Assembly: GCA_032622095.1 (NCBI GenBank)
Contig: CP136062.1
Coordinates: 16,267,710-16,331,709 of the forward strand
Origin: Siphonodentalium dalli
Taxonomy: Eukaryota > Mollusca > Scaphopoda > Gadilida > Siphonodentaliidae
Direction: 5' to 3'
DNA: 64,000 nucleotides
Shown: one piece after another, positions 42,770-55,072 of the stretch
Position numbering within the stretch: the stretch's first letter is position 1
How the letters are laid out: each line of letters begins with the position of its first letter
The notes under the pieces: model-generated
Databases searched by the model: none
Told to the model about the DNA's origin: nothing
Seen by the model: only the letters and a program-made list of their open reading frames with translations
Program-made: the position numbers and the translations under genes

Positions 42770-43335
42770 GAATCATAAATGTTTTATGGGTTAACCAATA
42801 CAGGTTAGTGGGTGCCTGACAAGGTAATACATCTGCCCGGGTCAACGAAAATCACACCTAGCCCTCTGGAATGACAATAACAAGTCAGAATGGAGCACTG
42901 GCTGACGGACCTTATGGCCTTTCCGTTTGTCAACATAAGTATAGTGAAAGAAATAATGGCTTACAACCTATCCGTCATATAATTTCCCCACATAATGATG
43001 GTGGTGCATACATGTATGGATGTCAAAAGAAAGGGGAGGTTGTCTGCTAGGCATATTAAAGAAGATTCGAGGCTAATTATGATGATGACCAAGATCCCAA
43101 TTTATCGCAGACAAATTGCTCCTCGTTCTGATGACATGAATTTTGAGGTTGAAGCTGGATCATGGAGCGGTTAGTGGAATTTTGAAAATAGTTTTAGAAC
43201 GTACCCCACAAAAATAAGATTTTATTTTATGCCAAATGTAGAATTTATTAATTTTTGGATATTACTCCCAATGAGTTAAAAAGATGCCAAAATGTTTTGA
43301 TAAGATCATCATCAGTTGCAGATTGCTGACTATAT
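42770..43335. repeat. Dispersed repeat family G, inverted right-hand copy
   Basis: Reverse complement of 35210-36230, with matching segments GAAAATCACACCTAGCCCTC, GGCTTACAACCTATCCGTC and ATCATCAGTTGCAGATTGC. The two inverted copies enclose exons 8 and 9. Confidence 0.8.
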
Positions 43336-43359
43336 GCCATGCTATGCACATGTCACATA

Positions 43360-43765
43360 ATGTTTCGACTGACACACCAACGTTTCGACTGACACACCGA
43401 CCTTTCCGACTGACACACCAACGTTTCGACTGATACACCGACGTTTCGACTGATACTCCGATGTTTCGACTGACACACACCGACGTTTTGACTGACACAC
43501 CGACATTTCGGCTGACACACCGACGTTTCGACCGACACACCAAAGTTTTGACTCACACACCGAGACTGACACACCAACGTTTCGACTGACACACCGACGT
43601 TTCGACTGACACACCGACGTTTCGACTGACACACGGAATCATAATTTATAGGTTATTGTTTTGACTCACACACCGAGACTGACACACCGACATTTCGACT
43701 GACACACCGACATTTCGACTGACACACCGACGTTTCGACTGACACACGGAATCATAATTTATAGG
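43360..43765 (+). repeat. 20-bp minisatellite
   Basis: The unit is CGACGTTTCGACTGACACAC with variants. It is interrupted by two copies of GGAATCATAATTTATAGG followed by TTATTGTT. The Cys-rich reading frames on the minus strand are repeat artefacts. Confidence 0.95.
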
Positions 43766-43866
43766 TTATTGTTACCTCAACCCTCAAAAAAGAATTATAA
43801 TCAGGCTTGTGGTTTTTGTTGTTTTGTTTTTACTCTGATAAAGTATCATTACAGTATTGTCATATA

Positions 43867-43996
43867 AAGATGGTGTGTCTCTTTAAACCCTGTATATATT
43901 TAGGAGTATAAGATGGTGTGTCTCTTTAAACTCTGTATATATTTAGGAGTATAAGATGGTGTGTCTCTTTAAACTCTGTATATATTTAGGAGTATA
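43867..43996 (+). repeat. 43-bp tandem repeat, three copies
   Basis: The unit contains AGATGGTGTGTCTCTTTAAA and CTCTGTATATATTTAGGAGT. Confidence 0.93.
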
Positions 43997-45239
43997 ATTT
44001 ATCACATAATTAGCCCCTAAACCCGGCCTCATATTTTTTAGTTATCGGCACGTGGAGTGATGTAAGAGCATTGCGCGATGATGTCGATGTCAATGCCGGA
44101 TGTTATTATGTTAATTACAAGCCTTCAAATAGCGTGTCTGTCATTTCCAGAATGAGGTCCCCAGTGGGTGAATAGAGAGTTGCTAGCCCGCACAGTGGGC
44201 TAGCATCACCAAATTCACCCTCTGGAGACCTCATTCTGCTTAGGCCTCATCTTCTGGGAAGTATATATAGTATCAAATTAACATTGTTTTTAGTTACGTT
44301 TTCCCATCTGGGAAGTTTCTATATCCCCTAATTTGCAGAAGGTAAAATCCATAATCGAGGTGCCCAATGGGTGATCATCACAACTTCAACTGGGGAACTT
44401 CAATCTGATCCTAGGTCTGCCATAGCAATTGAGGGCCTAAGCAGAATGAGGTCCCCAGAGCGTGAATTTAGTGATGCTAGCCCGCTATGCGGGATAGTAG
44501 TGATGCGGACCGGACCGGACCACCTTGGTGGTCCGGTCCAGTCCGGTCCAGGCCATTCCGGTCCGGTACACATGCCTGGACCGGTCCAAAACGGTCCGGT
44601 CCACATATAATAGGCTATATGTTAATGAATTCTCTGTTTTCTCAAAGTTTTTACTCTGTATAGTACAAACTATAAGGTTACTGAGTTTAGTGCATTGCAA
44701 TGAGTTCATATTTGTTAAAACTTACATTGTTTGCCGATTGTATGCATCATTGTCTGTCTCTGGTGGGATATACTGGGAACGATGCACGATAATAGTATAT
44801 TTCCGCCAAAGGAAGCCCTCACACTGAACTATATGGATAGATGTCCTGCGTTTGTAAACCATAGCAGAAAAGGGTTAACTTTTTGGTCGGTCGCCTACGG
44901 TAACTAATGGTCAGTGGCTTGCCTCGGTATCAGTCACGCATGCGCAGTCCCAATATAATTCACTGTACAGATTGAATTAGCCAGTTTATTTTTCTGCTAC
45001 AACCGAACGGATCATAAGGGAGTATTTTTCCGAATTTGTCGTTTAACAATAGCGACAAATTCAATTTATCGATACAATAATTACTGGTCGCCTACGCGTT
45101 CGTTTTTATAATTATCGTTTCGAATTCACGGACCGTTTCGTTTCAAACATATAATTGTTCGTGTTTTTCGAACAGGCGGCTGACTTCAAAATTTTCGAAT
45201 ATGAAAATCGATACGAGGCGCACATTTCGCCATAATCAG

Positions 45240-45930
45240 CCGCCATTTCAAGGCCTTACGAGGCGCATAGACTACTGTGAACAATTCATCTATGTAATTA
45301 TTATAGAACCTATAAGGTATGATATAATTTGTCAGATATAAAAAAATGCCACGTGATTCTCTAACGGAAGTCTCCTAATTTCGTGGGAATTTATTTACGC
45401 GTGGACATTTATTTAGCAATAATTACCATCGCTACTGATGCTATCTATCATAATGTTATGAACAACATTCTTTCTCATAATACTTTGTTGTTTTATGGTT
45501 CTATACCACTGATCCAGATGTGTTGGTCACATTCGAACTTAAAGTTGATAACATTAACATCTTGGTTTATCAATGTCAAAACCAGATACCATTTCAAGGC
45601 CTTACGAGGCGCACAGATTATTGTGAGAAATACATCTATGGAATTATTATAGCACCTATAAGGTATGATTGAATTTGTCAGATATCAAAAATGCCACGTG
45701 ATTCTCCGCCGGAAATATCATAATTTCGTGGGAATTATTTTGACGTTTTAATGCGTGGAAATTTATTTAACAATAATTCCATCGCTACTGACGCTATCTC
45801 TCGTCATGTTATGAACAACGTGCTTTCACATAATACTATGTTTCAATACAAATGATCCAGATGTGTTAATCACGTTTGACCTTGAAGTTGATTACAATCT
45901 ACCCAAGAATACTGACAGTTGATTAGATCT
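45240..45930 (+). repeat. Tandem duplication, 346-bp period, in the DIRS-like element
   Basis: CCATTTCAAGGCCTTACGAG begins at about 45243 and 45589. Both copies share ATGCCACGTGATTCTC and GATCCAGATGTGTT and are diverged. Confidence 0.85.
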
Positions 45931-46069
45931 TGGTTTATCAATGTCACATGCATAACAATAACTTCATATGACAGTAGTACCGTAGTGCTACGAATAAATC
46001 TCAGCCATGTCATAGAGGTATGTCGATTAATAGCTACCTTGTATATACCGCTATTCTCAAAGTGATTGA

Positions 46070-46330
46070 CCAGAGAAACGGGGTGATACCCCGGTCATGA
46101 CCGCGGTGATACCGGTAATAAACGGTAGCGGTATCGAGACGGTCATGGCGTGAAGTTACGGTATTGGGTGATGATACAGTGGTCTTTTAGCGGGCACCGC
46201 ATTAATTTTGTGGAATACCGCGGTGATTTTCATGGAACTCTTTTAGGGGAGGTGTTTACTCGCGCATGCTTGTTCGCGTTAACAAGCGGTATCGGTGCCG
46301 CGGTGTTGGAGGATACCGCGGTATAGTAAA
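46070..46330. repeat. GC-rich segment of ATACCGCGGT motifs
   Basis: GATACC, ATACCGCGGT and GGTATCG motifs recur in both orientations, and the segment is more GC-rich than its surroundings. It may be a degenerate MITE within the DIRS-like element. Its ends are not defined. Confidence 0.5.
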
Positions 46331-46659
46331 GCCATATTAACTGGGTGACACCACGTTATTGGTGGTTAATTACTTTAAGTATGGCGGTAGGTCTAATGAA
46401 CAATAGCTGCGATTATACACCAGCCGGTTCAGCAAGCCGGTCTGAACCGGTGGGCTTGTAAATTTCTGAGAAGGATCCAGGGATGTTTTTCTACCTGCTA
46501 CAGGTTTGGGCGCTCAAACTCTGGAGACCCTGGGGATAGTAATTATTAAAGTGGTTCTCCATTATTTCAACAAATTTTTCTAAGAGAAGAATAATTCAAC
46601 AACTAAACATGAAAATCGGATGAGATAGTCTACTAGTATGATATAGAGCCTTTATTTGC

Positions 46660-47592
46660 ACCATCTCTGGATCCTTCCCAGGTAGTATTTCTCGGTCGGA
46701 TCTCTTCTCGGGCAGGAACAGTTCACGCTCCCCCGATTATGCCGCGGCATTAAATCAATTAGTGGGGAAGCGACCGGTGGCGATGCAGGGGTACTTGGGA
46801 CCCCCAGGACATTTGGTCCCACACCGGCGCAAGCGGTTCTGTGTGCTGAAGTTGCCAAAATCGCGTGCGAACGTAACGACACCGGCTGGGCGGCCTACGG
46901 CGACTTCGGCATAGGGCAGTGGCCCTATCCATGAGGTAGCAAGCCCGGTCCCCTTGGTCACGATCTATATAAAGACACGGCCTTGCCTGCCTCTCAGCCG
47001 TCTTGGGGTTTCTGCTGCAATGGCCTCTACCCATCGTTCTGCTTGGACAGGACATTCAGCTTGGTCGGGACCACCTGCATTTGGGGGGGGGCTCACCCCG
47101 GTCCGATGGCTCCACCTCCTTCCGGTTATCAGAAGAAACCAGTTTTGGCTAATGGCTATGGGATTCTTCATTTCGACACTGGACTCCAAAATTGGAACTC
47201 AGTTTATCAGCCTTAAAATTCCATGGGAGGTATTTACTCCTCGATTGAGCCATCGCCGGAATGGGCCTCCCTCTAGTGTTTTGTCGTCCATTATTGCAGG
47301 TCGTTCCGACGCTAGGGCAGAGAGCGACATGCTATCCTTACACCCCAAGGCGTCTGAGGCTTTCGATGACGACCCGTCTGCGCACAATACGTCAGACTGT
47401 GGGTCTTTTCGGTCGTCACAGTCTGGCATCGGTAAGGCAGAAGCTGCGGATCGTGATTTCCTATCCACGGATTATCTCATCTATATGCTTCTTCCTACTG
47501 AACTATGTACTCTCAAGCTCACCTGGCTCGCCCTGCGCACTCGTACCACCGTCTTCAAAATGCATCGAGAACACGATCTATCTTACCTGTGA
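46660..47592 (+). pseudogene. Possible gag-like coding remnant of the DIRS-like element
   Basis: This segment is more GC-rich, with overlapping plus-strand frames. One reads GYQKKPVLANGYGILHFDTG, and a longer one (46954-47592) reads GPPSSVLSSIIAGRSDARAE. A second copy of the latter motif appears at about 49275-49375 as GPPSAGRSVAKAESELVS followed by FLHDPASWDLDGWD. The resemblance between the two suggests decayed, duplicated gag-like genes with frameshifts. I do not recognise a named domain. The assignment rests on position in the DIRS-like element. Confidence 0.35.
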
Positions 47593-47830
47593 TATACATT
47601 TCATAGGTAAGTGACACGACCCGCGACTGACACACGGGTCAATAGACTTCACACATGAATGAAGCACATTTACATGGAAAGCATTTCTCTTGTCACGTGC
47701 CACAACGACCCTGCCAATGGCCTGGCCGACAGAGTACATCTCATGGCTCTTCATACTACTATTACCAATATCAATTTGATTATCTGGCACATGGTAATAA
47801 AATTAACAGGGCACTGCACGCCTATAGACA

Positions 47831-48245
47831 ATAGACAATAACGCGGGCAAAGACGTTTGCACTGTCCATCTCAGCTTTCTAGGAAGCTCATTGACTAGCG
47901 TTATAGACCTTTCTTTGCAGGCAGGGGACCACCCAGTCCGAGTGGATCCCAACCCCATGGCACCCGATCATACGGGCCTGAAACCATGCTGCCAACTCTG
48001 CGCGCTTCGGTATATGCCGGAATTGTCCTATCAACATTCGACAATAAAAACAGGCAAAGACGTTTGCGCTGTCCAGCTCAGCTTTCGAGGAAGCTCTTTG
48101 ACTAGCCATCAAACCTTTCCTTGCAGGCAGGGACCAACCCATATGAGGGGATCCCAACCACATGGCACCAGCCGCCCAATCATAAGGGCCTGAGATCATG
48201 CTGACAACTCTGCTCGCTTCGGTCTATGCTGGATTTGTCCTATTT
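47831..48245 (+). repeat. Tandem duplication, about 207-bp period
   Basis: GGCAAAGACGTTTGC, GGAAGCTC..TGACTAGC and AACTCTGC.CGCTTCGGT occur in both copies. It lies inside the DIRS-like element, downstream of the gag-like remnant. Confidence 0.85.
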
Positions 48246-48249
48246 TCCT

Positions 48250-49260
48250 TAAACATGCCTTCAACAGGACCACTTAGGTCGGGGGAGCTCCTCTCCATCA
48301 TGGCTCTTAAAATTCAATAAGTAACAACATTATAAAGGGATGTGTGTCCTTTACTAGGAGGATAAAAATTTTCATTTGTTTCCTTAATCAGCGAGCCTTT
48401 TTGGAGGGGGTCTTCCCCTAGTTTGCTGCATGCCTCACACTAACATATCACACACCTAGGTCGTTCTGCTGCATGTTTGGGGGGGAAAGTGACATGATGT
48501 TCTGGGCAGAGGCTCCGAACTGAATATTCCGCATGGTGACAATTTACCCGTGGTTATCATCTGATTACATTGTACATCATTTGAACTGATTTCAGTTGTC
48601 AAAGAGCCAAAGGGCCTTCTGCAATGATCTCATTGTGACTTATAGATCACCTTGATATATAATTTTTATATCATTTTTATATATTTATATCAGTCCTTCC
48701 CAGGAGACGGGAGTGATTGCTCTCGAACCCGTATGCACTCGTAATTTTCAATTCACGTGTGCTAAAATTCGCACCCGTCCTTCTTCACAAAATACTAATG
48801 GAGACTGTAATTGTTGGTTCAATATTGAACTATTTTAAGGTTTATTTAGATGCTTTACCATCTCAGTGCAACTATGGCATATTAAAGTGTAACTAGACAT
48901 AGGTCTATTCCACAATGACTTTTGGTTTGAGCAAAAACCAAACTTACATGTACAATTATGGTATCGTATGGGTGCCATATTACACCCGTCTTCTGCATTA
49001 CGGGAGCAAATAAATGCTCTCGGTGTGTTTTCCTCATGGGAAGGACTGTTTATATACTCGTAAGATTTGTATCACAGGATTTCTGTCGGATATCCTGTGA
49101 TGCATAGGTACCTCAGAGAGGGCTCCCTCTGTTCAGATGGCTTGACTCCATTATCGTTGTACAACCTGTTTGGCCTAATGGGTTCTCAACTCAATCCCTG
49201 TGCCACAAATTTGGCATCAGGTTCTCTGGCTTTTTCTTTGGCGAATAGCAGTTAGTTAAC
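48250..49260 (+). other. DIRS-like element interior, no supported gene
   Basis: No coding domain is recognised. CAGTCCTTCCCAGGAG (48692) and CATGGGAAGGACTG (49035) form an inverted pair enclosing about 330 bp. Confidence 0.4.
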
Positions 49261-49445
49261 TTAGGTTGTCTCGCCATCGATGGAGTGGGCCTCCGTCTGC
49301 AGGTCGTTCTGTCGCTAAGGCGGAGAGTGAGTTAGTCTCCTTCCTTCATGATCCTGCATCATGGGACCTTGACGGGTGGGACCTTAGAACAGACAGCTGA
49401 AGAAGACGACACAGAGAGGAACGAAGAGTTTCTTCTAACGTTATA
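49260..49445 (+). pseudogene. Second gag-like fragment
   Basis: Reads GPPSAGRSVAKAESELVS, then FLHDPASWDLDGWD, before a stop. It parallels the segment near 47265-47370. It is short, broken and function-less as it stands. Confidence 0.35.
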
Positions 49446-50069
49446 CTTGCTCGGTTCGCTCGCAACTATGCATTGGATGGCACCTCATGGGATGTTTGTT
49501 TCAAAACAAGGGGGGCGGTACACATTTGAGCAATATAGCACTCTAACTATATGAGTTATTTCACGTAAATAATCCTAACAGATTCATTAAAGTGTTCATA
49601 TATGGTACAATCTGTTTTAGAAGAGTACCTTTACTCAAAATTTGGCTATTAACTTTATTGCTCGTGCCTCCTCCTGGGCTTGCATTCTAATCCATATAGT
49701 TCAGTGTGAGGGCTTCCTTTGGCGGAAATATGATATTTTTAAAAATATAATATATATTTCCTTAAAGAAAGCCTGAACACTGAACTATCATAGGGCCCTC
49801 CCATGGCGGTGCCATTCCCAACCCCGCGACTCGCCAATCTTCTGATTGAGTTGAAAATAAACTGGCTAATTCAATCTGTACAGTGAATTATATTGGGACT
49901 GCACATGCGTGACTGATACCGAGGCAAGCCACTGACCATTAGTTACCGTAGGCGACCGACCAAAAAGTTAACCCTTTTCTGCTATGGTTTACAAACGCAG
50001 GACATCTATCCATATAGTTCAGTGTTCAGGCTTTCTTTAAGGAAATATATATTATATTTTTAAAAATAT

Positions 50070-50750
50070 CATTTCTAGTAATGCGAACATGCACTAATTA
50101 AATGTATTGGACAGATATATAGCTAGGGCCAGAATGTGTTATAACCAATCTAACATGGCACTCAACTGATCGTATGCATGATTCGTATCATCTTATTTTC
50201 ATTAAATTGAAATTTAAACGAAATAACTATACTGATGACAATTATACAAATGTGTAATAATATGACTACTACATTAATATTGGAGTCTTGGAGATTGTGA
50301 CGGCTGATTGTATAGTCCTGACAATTACAGTTATATACCTAAGCACACAACTACTATTGGATTAATGTGACTGTCTTGTGTGTGTACTATGTAATGTGGT
50401 TTCCATGTTTCTTCGATAATTATAACTCTGAAAAACAATAGAATACTCAATTTGATATCCATCCAAATTGATTAGTTGATGCCATGTTACAATGTTTATG
50501 ACAAATAGTTCCAAACGCATTCAGATGCATGTTTGTCGCATTGATAGAGTGCTACATAGTGTTGGCCAGTGTTACACTAACACATTTTAAGGAAAGTGAC
50601 ATGTACAAAGTACATCTCTACATTGTTTTCGTGGCATCAAACGTTTAATATATATTAACCACTTGAATGTGTCAATACATCGTTGCTAATTGATATGACG
50701 GCAAATACGCAATAATATTCGCGATAGTTTATTATAACTGAAGTAAAATA
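50070..50750 (+). other. Interior of the hAT-like element, no supported gene
   Basis: AT-rich sequence between the DIRS-like right end and the subterminal GGTCCGGTCC cluster. No transposase is recognised. Confidence 0.4.
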
Positions 50751-50943
50751 GTGGACCGGACCGGAGAGTACCGGACCGGCGGCAAAAAGCGGTCCGGTCC
50801 GGTCCAGTGGTCCACCCCTGGACCGCGGACCGGACCAGTCCAAAGCGGTCCGGTTCCGCATCACTACGGGATAGCATCACTAAATTCACCCTCTGGGGAC
50901 CTCATTCTGCAAATGACATGCTATTTGCAGGCTTGGTTAATTA

Positions 50944-51194
50944 GAATATAATTATGATATTTGATTTGTGTTGGGTTATTTTGTGTTGACTGAGATAAAC
51001 ATGGGTGATAAGGGTGGTTGAACTATTTTGTCAACATGAAAAGACACATTTAAAATGGAACTATATTTTTTCTTGAAGGTGTCTTTACTTCCTCTTTGGT
51101 TGTGATAAGGAAATAAATAATAATTTTTTTAACCCCAGCCGTTTCGAGATCGTTTTTCCTTGCTAAAATATGATTATGTGATAAAACGGATCTC
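50944..51194 (+). other. Intergenic sequence, nothing recognised
   Basis: AT-rich, no supported feature. Confidence 0.4.
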
Positions 51195-51520
51195 AAATTT
51201 GTCGCATTTCTATACAAAATTTATTAACCTCGTCCACTAAAGCTCGGCTCGATTTGAATTTAGGTTAATAAATTTTGTAGAGAATTGCGACTCGTTAGAG
51301 ACAGTCTATATATAGAGAATAAACACTTCATTGAATCGGTGACCTGAAATAATTCATTAGAGGCAGGGACGTTGAACAAACACGAGTGCATGAGAGGCAG
51401 GGACATTGTATAAACATGAGAGTGCATGAGAGGCAGGGACGTTGTATAAATACGAGCGCTCGAATGTTTTACAAAATAGTCCCTGCCTCGAATGAATGAA
51501 TTCACATCACCAATTCATAT
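51195..51520. repeat. Inverted repeat with a short tandem GAGGCAGGGACGTTG repeat
   Basis: TACAAAATTTATTAACCT and AGGTTAATAAATTTTGTA form a hairpin at 51214-51283. Three units of GCATGAGAGGCAGGGAC-TTG follow at 51357-51445, with an inverted TAGTCCCTGCCTCGAATG at 51476. Confidence 0.8.
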
Positions 51521-51655
51521 CAGAGGATTATTCTGTTGTTTATTATATTCCATTATAAACATCTGATTTACCATAGATCCTAATAATACTGCCGTTATAA
51601 CCACGACGCATAACCCACATGGTTCATTTAATTATGGTCCATGGTAATACCAATA

Positions 51656-51870
51656 AAGTAATGCCCTAAATAATCGACTCCTTAACCACAGCCGAATTAT
51701 GGTTAATTTTTCAGTATTTAGTCGGAAATATGGCTTGTTGCCATTCATTGGAAAGCTCTAAGTGAGAGCTTTCCGATGAATGGCAACAAGCCATATTTCC
51801 GACTAAATCCTGAAAAGTTGCCCATAATTCTGCTGTGGTTAAGGAGTTGATTATTTAGGGCATTAACGTA
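51656..51870. mobile_element. Hairpin MITE, family D (complete)
   Basis: A near-perfect palindrome from AGTAATGCCCTAAATAATCG to TTATTTAGGGCATTAACGT. Confidence 0.9.
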
Positions 51871-52019
51871 ACTATAGGTTAATTACACATGTTTTGACTC
51901 CATTTCTCACAAATGACATATCAGATTTCATCAAACAATCTAATATCAGGCAGCATTTTTTGAGTCTCATAATTAATACAGCGTTTAGATGAACCTGTTA
52001 CATTGGTCCATATGGTGCG

Positions 52020-52645
52020 ATGACTCCGGTAGGGTGATCAAATATCAACGTAGAATAATCTCTCGATGGTGAAATCATTTTCGTTAGTTTATCGGCGAAA
52101 GATGCGTCCCGAATCGAGTAGTAAATATTTACAATTGAGCGTAGTTCAGACGATGTTTTCTATTGAGTGGCACGGTCGATTTGCATGAGATTTTCGGTGA
52201 TGTTAGTAGAATGCTATATTCCTCCAGTTGGCATAGCGCCTGGATACTAACTGATCAGCATCACGCACCCGAGCAAGTGAATAATATGTCTTTAAAGACG
52301 TATTATGGACTTATTTGGGTGAAATTTATAAGTTAGAACTCAGGTGCTATGCCAACTTGGGGAATGTAGCATTCTACTAACATCGCCAAAAATTTCAAAG
52401 AAATCGACCGTACCACTCCATAGAAAACGTCGTCTGAACTATGCCCAATTGTAAATATTTACATCTCGATTTGGGACGCAACTATCGGCGATAAATTAAC
52501 CCAAATGATTTCGCCATCGAGAGTCATTGCATATAATTAATATATAAGAATGACGTTGTATATCGCCAATTTGGATTAATATTCATAACAAATAACTACT
52601 TTGAGAAAGATTATTCTCAATTTCTATGTGATCACCCTACCGGAG
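52020..52645. mobile_element. Palindromic MITE, family F (both arms)
   Basis: Arms of about 270-310 bp meet near 52295. The outer ends are CCGGTAGGGTGATCAAAT-like and GTGATCACCCTACCGG. The arms share ATTTTCGGTGATGTTAGTAG and GAAATCATTTTCGTTAGTTT against their complements. A single arm lies at 25030-25440. Confidence 0.88.
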
Positions 52646-53015
52646 TGTTTCACATCACTTTAAACCATTCACATGGGTGCATACATTGCGTTATAACACA
52701 GAGTTTCCGATTAATAATTGCAGCTAATAAGTTCAATATTGGAATAAATGCAATATTTCAAATCAGTCTACCAAATAATAATTTACAATGTCAAATCATT
52801 TATTAATTAAAAACAAGAAAAGTCATTGCACCCTCGCTTAATTACCATATAAGGTATGTGGTTTCAGCTTACGTTGCATTGAAAATAGAATCTCTCTGTT
52901 GTTTGCCTTAATGGATACAATATAACAGGTGCGTCACAGCTGTTTGAACGCCTTAGTCTTATGGTATGTAATCCAATATCAACACAACAGTCTCGGCTGA
53001 ACATTCCTTCACTCC
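52646..53015 (+). other. Intergenic sequence, nothing recognised
   Basis: No supported feature. Confidence 0.4.
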
Positions 53016-53285
53016 TGATGTGGATGGTCTGTCTGATTTGGATGGCCTGTGATTTAGACGGCCTGTCTGATTTGGATGGCCTGTCTGATTTGGACAGCCT
53101 GTCTGATATGGATGGCCTGTCTGATTTAAGTTTCCTCCATGTTAATAGCACATTATATGTGCTGATGGACGGCCTGTCTGATTTGAGTTTCCTCCATGTT
53201 AATAGTACATGTATATGTGCTGATAGACGGCCTGTCTGATTTGAGTTTCCTCCATGTTAATAGCACATTATATGTGCTGATGGGT
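53016..53285 (+). repeat. Compound tandem repeat (18-bp and about 60-bp units)
   Basis: Units of GGCCTGTCTGATTTGGAT and variants are followed by three larger units containing GATTTGAGTTTCCTCCATG, TTAATAGCACATTATATG and GCTGATGGAC. Confidence 0.93.
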
Positions 53286-53499
53286 CATTTCAGTCAAAAA
53301 ATGCAATCAAAAGTCGGAAAATATTTGATTTTTCGCACTAAATACTGACTGTAAAATCCGTTTGTTAGAACCTTTTCAGCCGATGTTTTTTGGTACAAAA
53401 TTTCTAACAAATGTTGTACCAGGCAATAAATATATTACTTGAACTAATAAATCAACCAGTGTATTACATAACAATATTTACATTCAACTCATGTTCAAT

Positions 53500-54370
53500 T
53501 TCGTTATCATTTGATTTTTTTCGATTGAGGAAACTGGCATAGAACTATTTCTATCTGATTTGATTATTTTCGATGGAGGAAACTCGCGTAGAACTATTTC
53601 GATCTGATTTGATTATTTTCGATGGAGGAAACTCGCGTAGAACTATTTCGATCTGATTTGATTATTTTCGATGGAGGAAACTTGTGGAGAACTATTTCGA
53701 TCTGATTTGATTATTTTTGACGTATGAAACTTGCAGAGAACTATTTCGATCTGATTTGATTATTTTTGACGTAGGAAACTCACATGGAACTATTTTTATA
53801 TTATTTGATAATTTTTTATGAAAGAAACTCGCAGAGCACTATTTCGATATTTCATTATTTTCAACTGAGGAAACTCACATGGACTTATTTTTATATGATT
53901 TTATTATTTTCGATGGAGGAAACTTGCAGAGAACTATTTCGATCTGATTTGATTATTTTTGAAATATGAAACTCACGTGGAACTATTTTGATATGATTTG
54001 ATTATTTTTGATGAAGGAAACTCGCGGAGCACTATTTAACATCTAATTTGATTATTGTCTATGTAGGAAACTCACGTGGAACTATTTTGATATGATTTGA
54101 TCAGTTTTTATGAAGAAAACTAGCGGAGCACTATTTGGCATCTAATTTGATTATTGTCTATGTAGGAAACTCACGTGGAACTATTTTGATATGATTTGAT
54201 CAGTTTTTATGAAGAAAACTAGCGGAGCACTATTTGGCATCTAATTTGATTATTGTCTATGTAGGAAACTCACGTGGAACTATTTTGATATGATTTGATC
54301 AGTTTTTATGAAGAAAACTAGCCGACCACTATTTCGATATGATTTGATTATTTTCGACTGAGAAAACACA
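53500..54370 (+). repeat. 49-bp minisatellite, about 17 copies
   Basis: The unit has GATGGAGGAAACTCGCG, GAACTATTTCGATCTG and ATTTGATTATTTTC. The array shows increasing divergence, and a larger segment of about 100 bp (TAGCGGAGCACTATTTGGCA...) is repeated at 54115-54310. Confidence 0.93.
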
Positions 54371-54924
54371 GCATTCAGAGTATTCAAATATTGCATTAGG
54401 TAAAAAAGGGTAGATTAAATAATGCCAATATCTGCCAATATGGGCTTATTTCGTATGGAAATAGTCCCACTGTGGACACTTTGGAATGTTTATTTAATAG
54501 ATAAAATTACCTAAATATTGCATTTTCATAAAATTCTGCATTCCTAAAATAGGAGAAATCAGTCATTACATACTAACAATATTCATTTTATACAGCAGAT
54601 TTGACAATTTCGTAACACGCTGATTACTGAAAAACTATTGTGAAAAAAAGTGTGAACAAAATTCTGTAAGTCTGATAATGCGGGTTCTGTTATCATTTCA
54701 AAGCTCTGAATCTCACCATGAACATGTCATTCTACTGTAACACCATCCCAAATATTTAGCATTTTATCACTATCAGTGTAACACCAAAGCCTGTTTTGGG
54801 CCAGGGTTATGTTGGTTCTGTTATTCCAATGTATTTTGAAATTTTTGGTAGAGAGAGAGGAAGGGGAATTTTCGTCCCCAATCGTTAATAATGAAATATA
54901 TCCAAACAATATACATAGAGGATC
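54371..54924 (+). other. Intergenic sequence, nothing recognised
   Basis: AT-rich, no supported feature. Confidence 0.4.
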
Positions 54925-55072
54925 TACAATGAGTCCCCAGTTTATAGCGGAATTTACAAAACGAGTCCAGTAAATTAGGTCTGGACCGAGTCTTTGGCGA
55001 GGTCCAAACCTAATTTACTGGACAAGTTTTGTAATTTGGCTATAAACTGGGGACGAGTTGTAGATTCTATTT
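54925..55072. repeat. Short-loop inverted repeat
   Basis: CTACAATGAGTCCCCAGTTT through AAATTAGGTCTGGACC pairs with GGTCCAAACCTAATTTACTG through CTGGGGACGAGTTGTAG. The arms are about 65 bp with a loop of about 13 bp and slight mismatch. It is likely a small MITE. Confidence 0.88.

Larger units (their letters stand above)
44797..50069 (+). mobile_element. DIRS-like tyrosine-recombinase retroelement (decayed or non-autonomous)
   Basis: About 44820-44995 and 49855-50025 are near-identical inverted repeats (CCTGCGTTTGTAAACCATAG, TTTTTGGTCGGTCGCCTACG). An internal block at 49692-49790 is a compound. Its first half (49692-49735) is the complement of the outer left end (44797-44836). Its second half (49731-49788) is the complement of the outer right end (50011-50069). 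Inverted ends plus an internal complementary region made of both ends is the hallmark layout of DIRS elements, which circularise and integrate with a tyrosine recombinase. I see no intact reverse transcriptase or recombinase frame, so this copy is probably deleted. Confidence 0.7.
44498..50866. mobile_element. hAT-like element with 8-bp target duplication, carrying a DIRS-like insertion
   Basis: Inverted ends TAGTGATGCGGACCGGAC and its close complement, with subterminal clusters of GGTCCGGTCC at both ends (44506-44600 and 50752-50856). The flanks are the perfect 8-bp duplication CGGGATAG (44490-44497 and 50867-50874). TAG..GATGC ends and the 8-bp duplication fit hAT. No hAT transposase frame is visible. 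Most of the interior is a separate DIRS-like element. Confidence 0.92.
44118..50935. mobile_element. Family B hAT-type MITE split by a nested hAT-like element
   Basis: The left part 44118-44497 starts CAAGCCTTCAAATAGCGTG. The right part 50867-50935 ends CAAATGACATGCTATTTGCAG and GCTTG. The outer flanks are the perfect 8-bp duplication GTTAATTA (44110-44117 and 50936-50943). The second hairpin is interrupted in its loop by the insertion at 44498-50866. Confidence 0.92.

Noticed and set aside
43262-43634. Cys/Ser-rich minus-strand frames that look like a small secreted protein
   Set aside because: They coincide with the 20-bp minisatellite and are open in several frames at once.
46652-47216. 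A host gene with several exons in the GC-rich part of the DIRS-like element
   Set aside because: The frames on both strands shadow each other, are broken, and lie between the inverted ends of a retroelement. A decayed gag-like origin is more likely.
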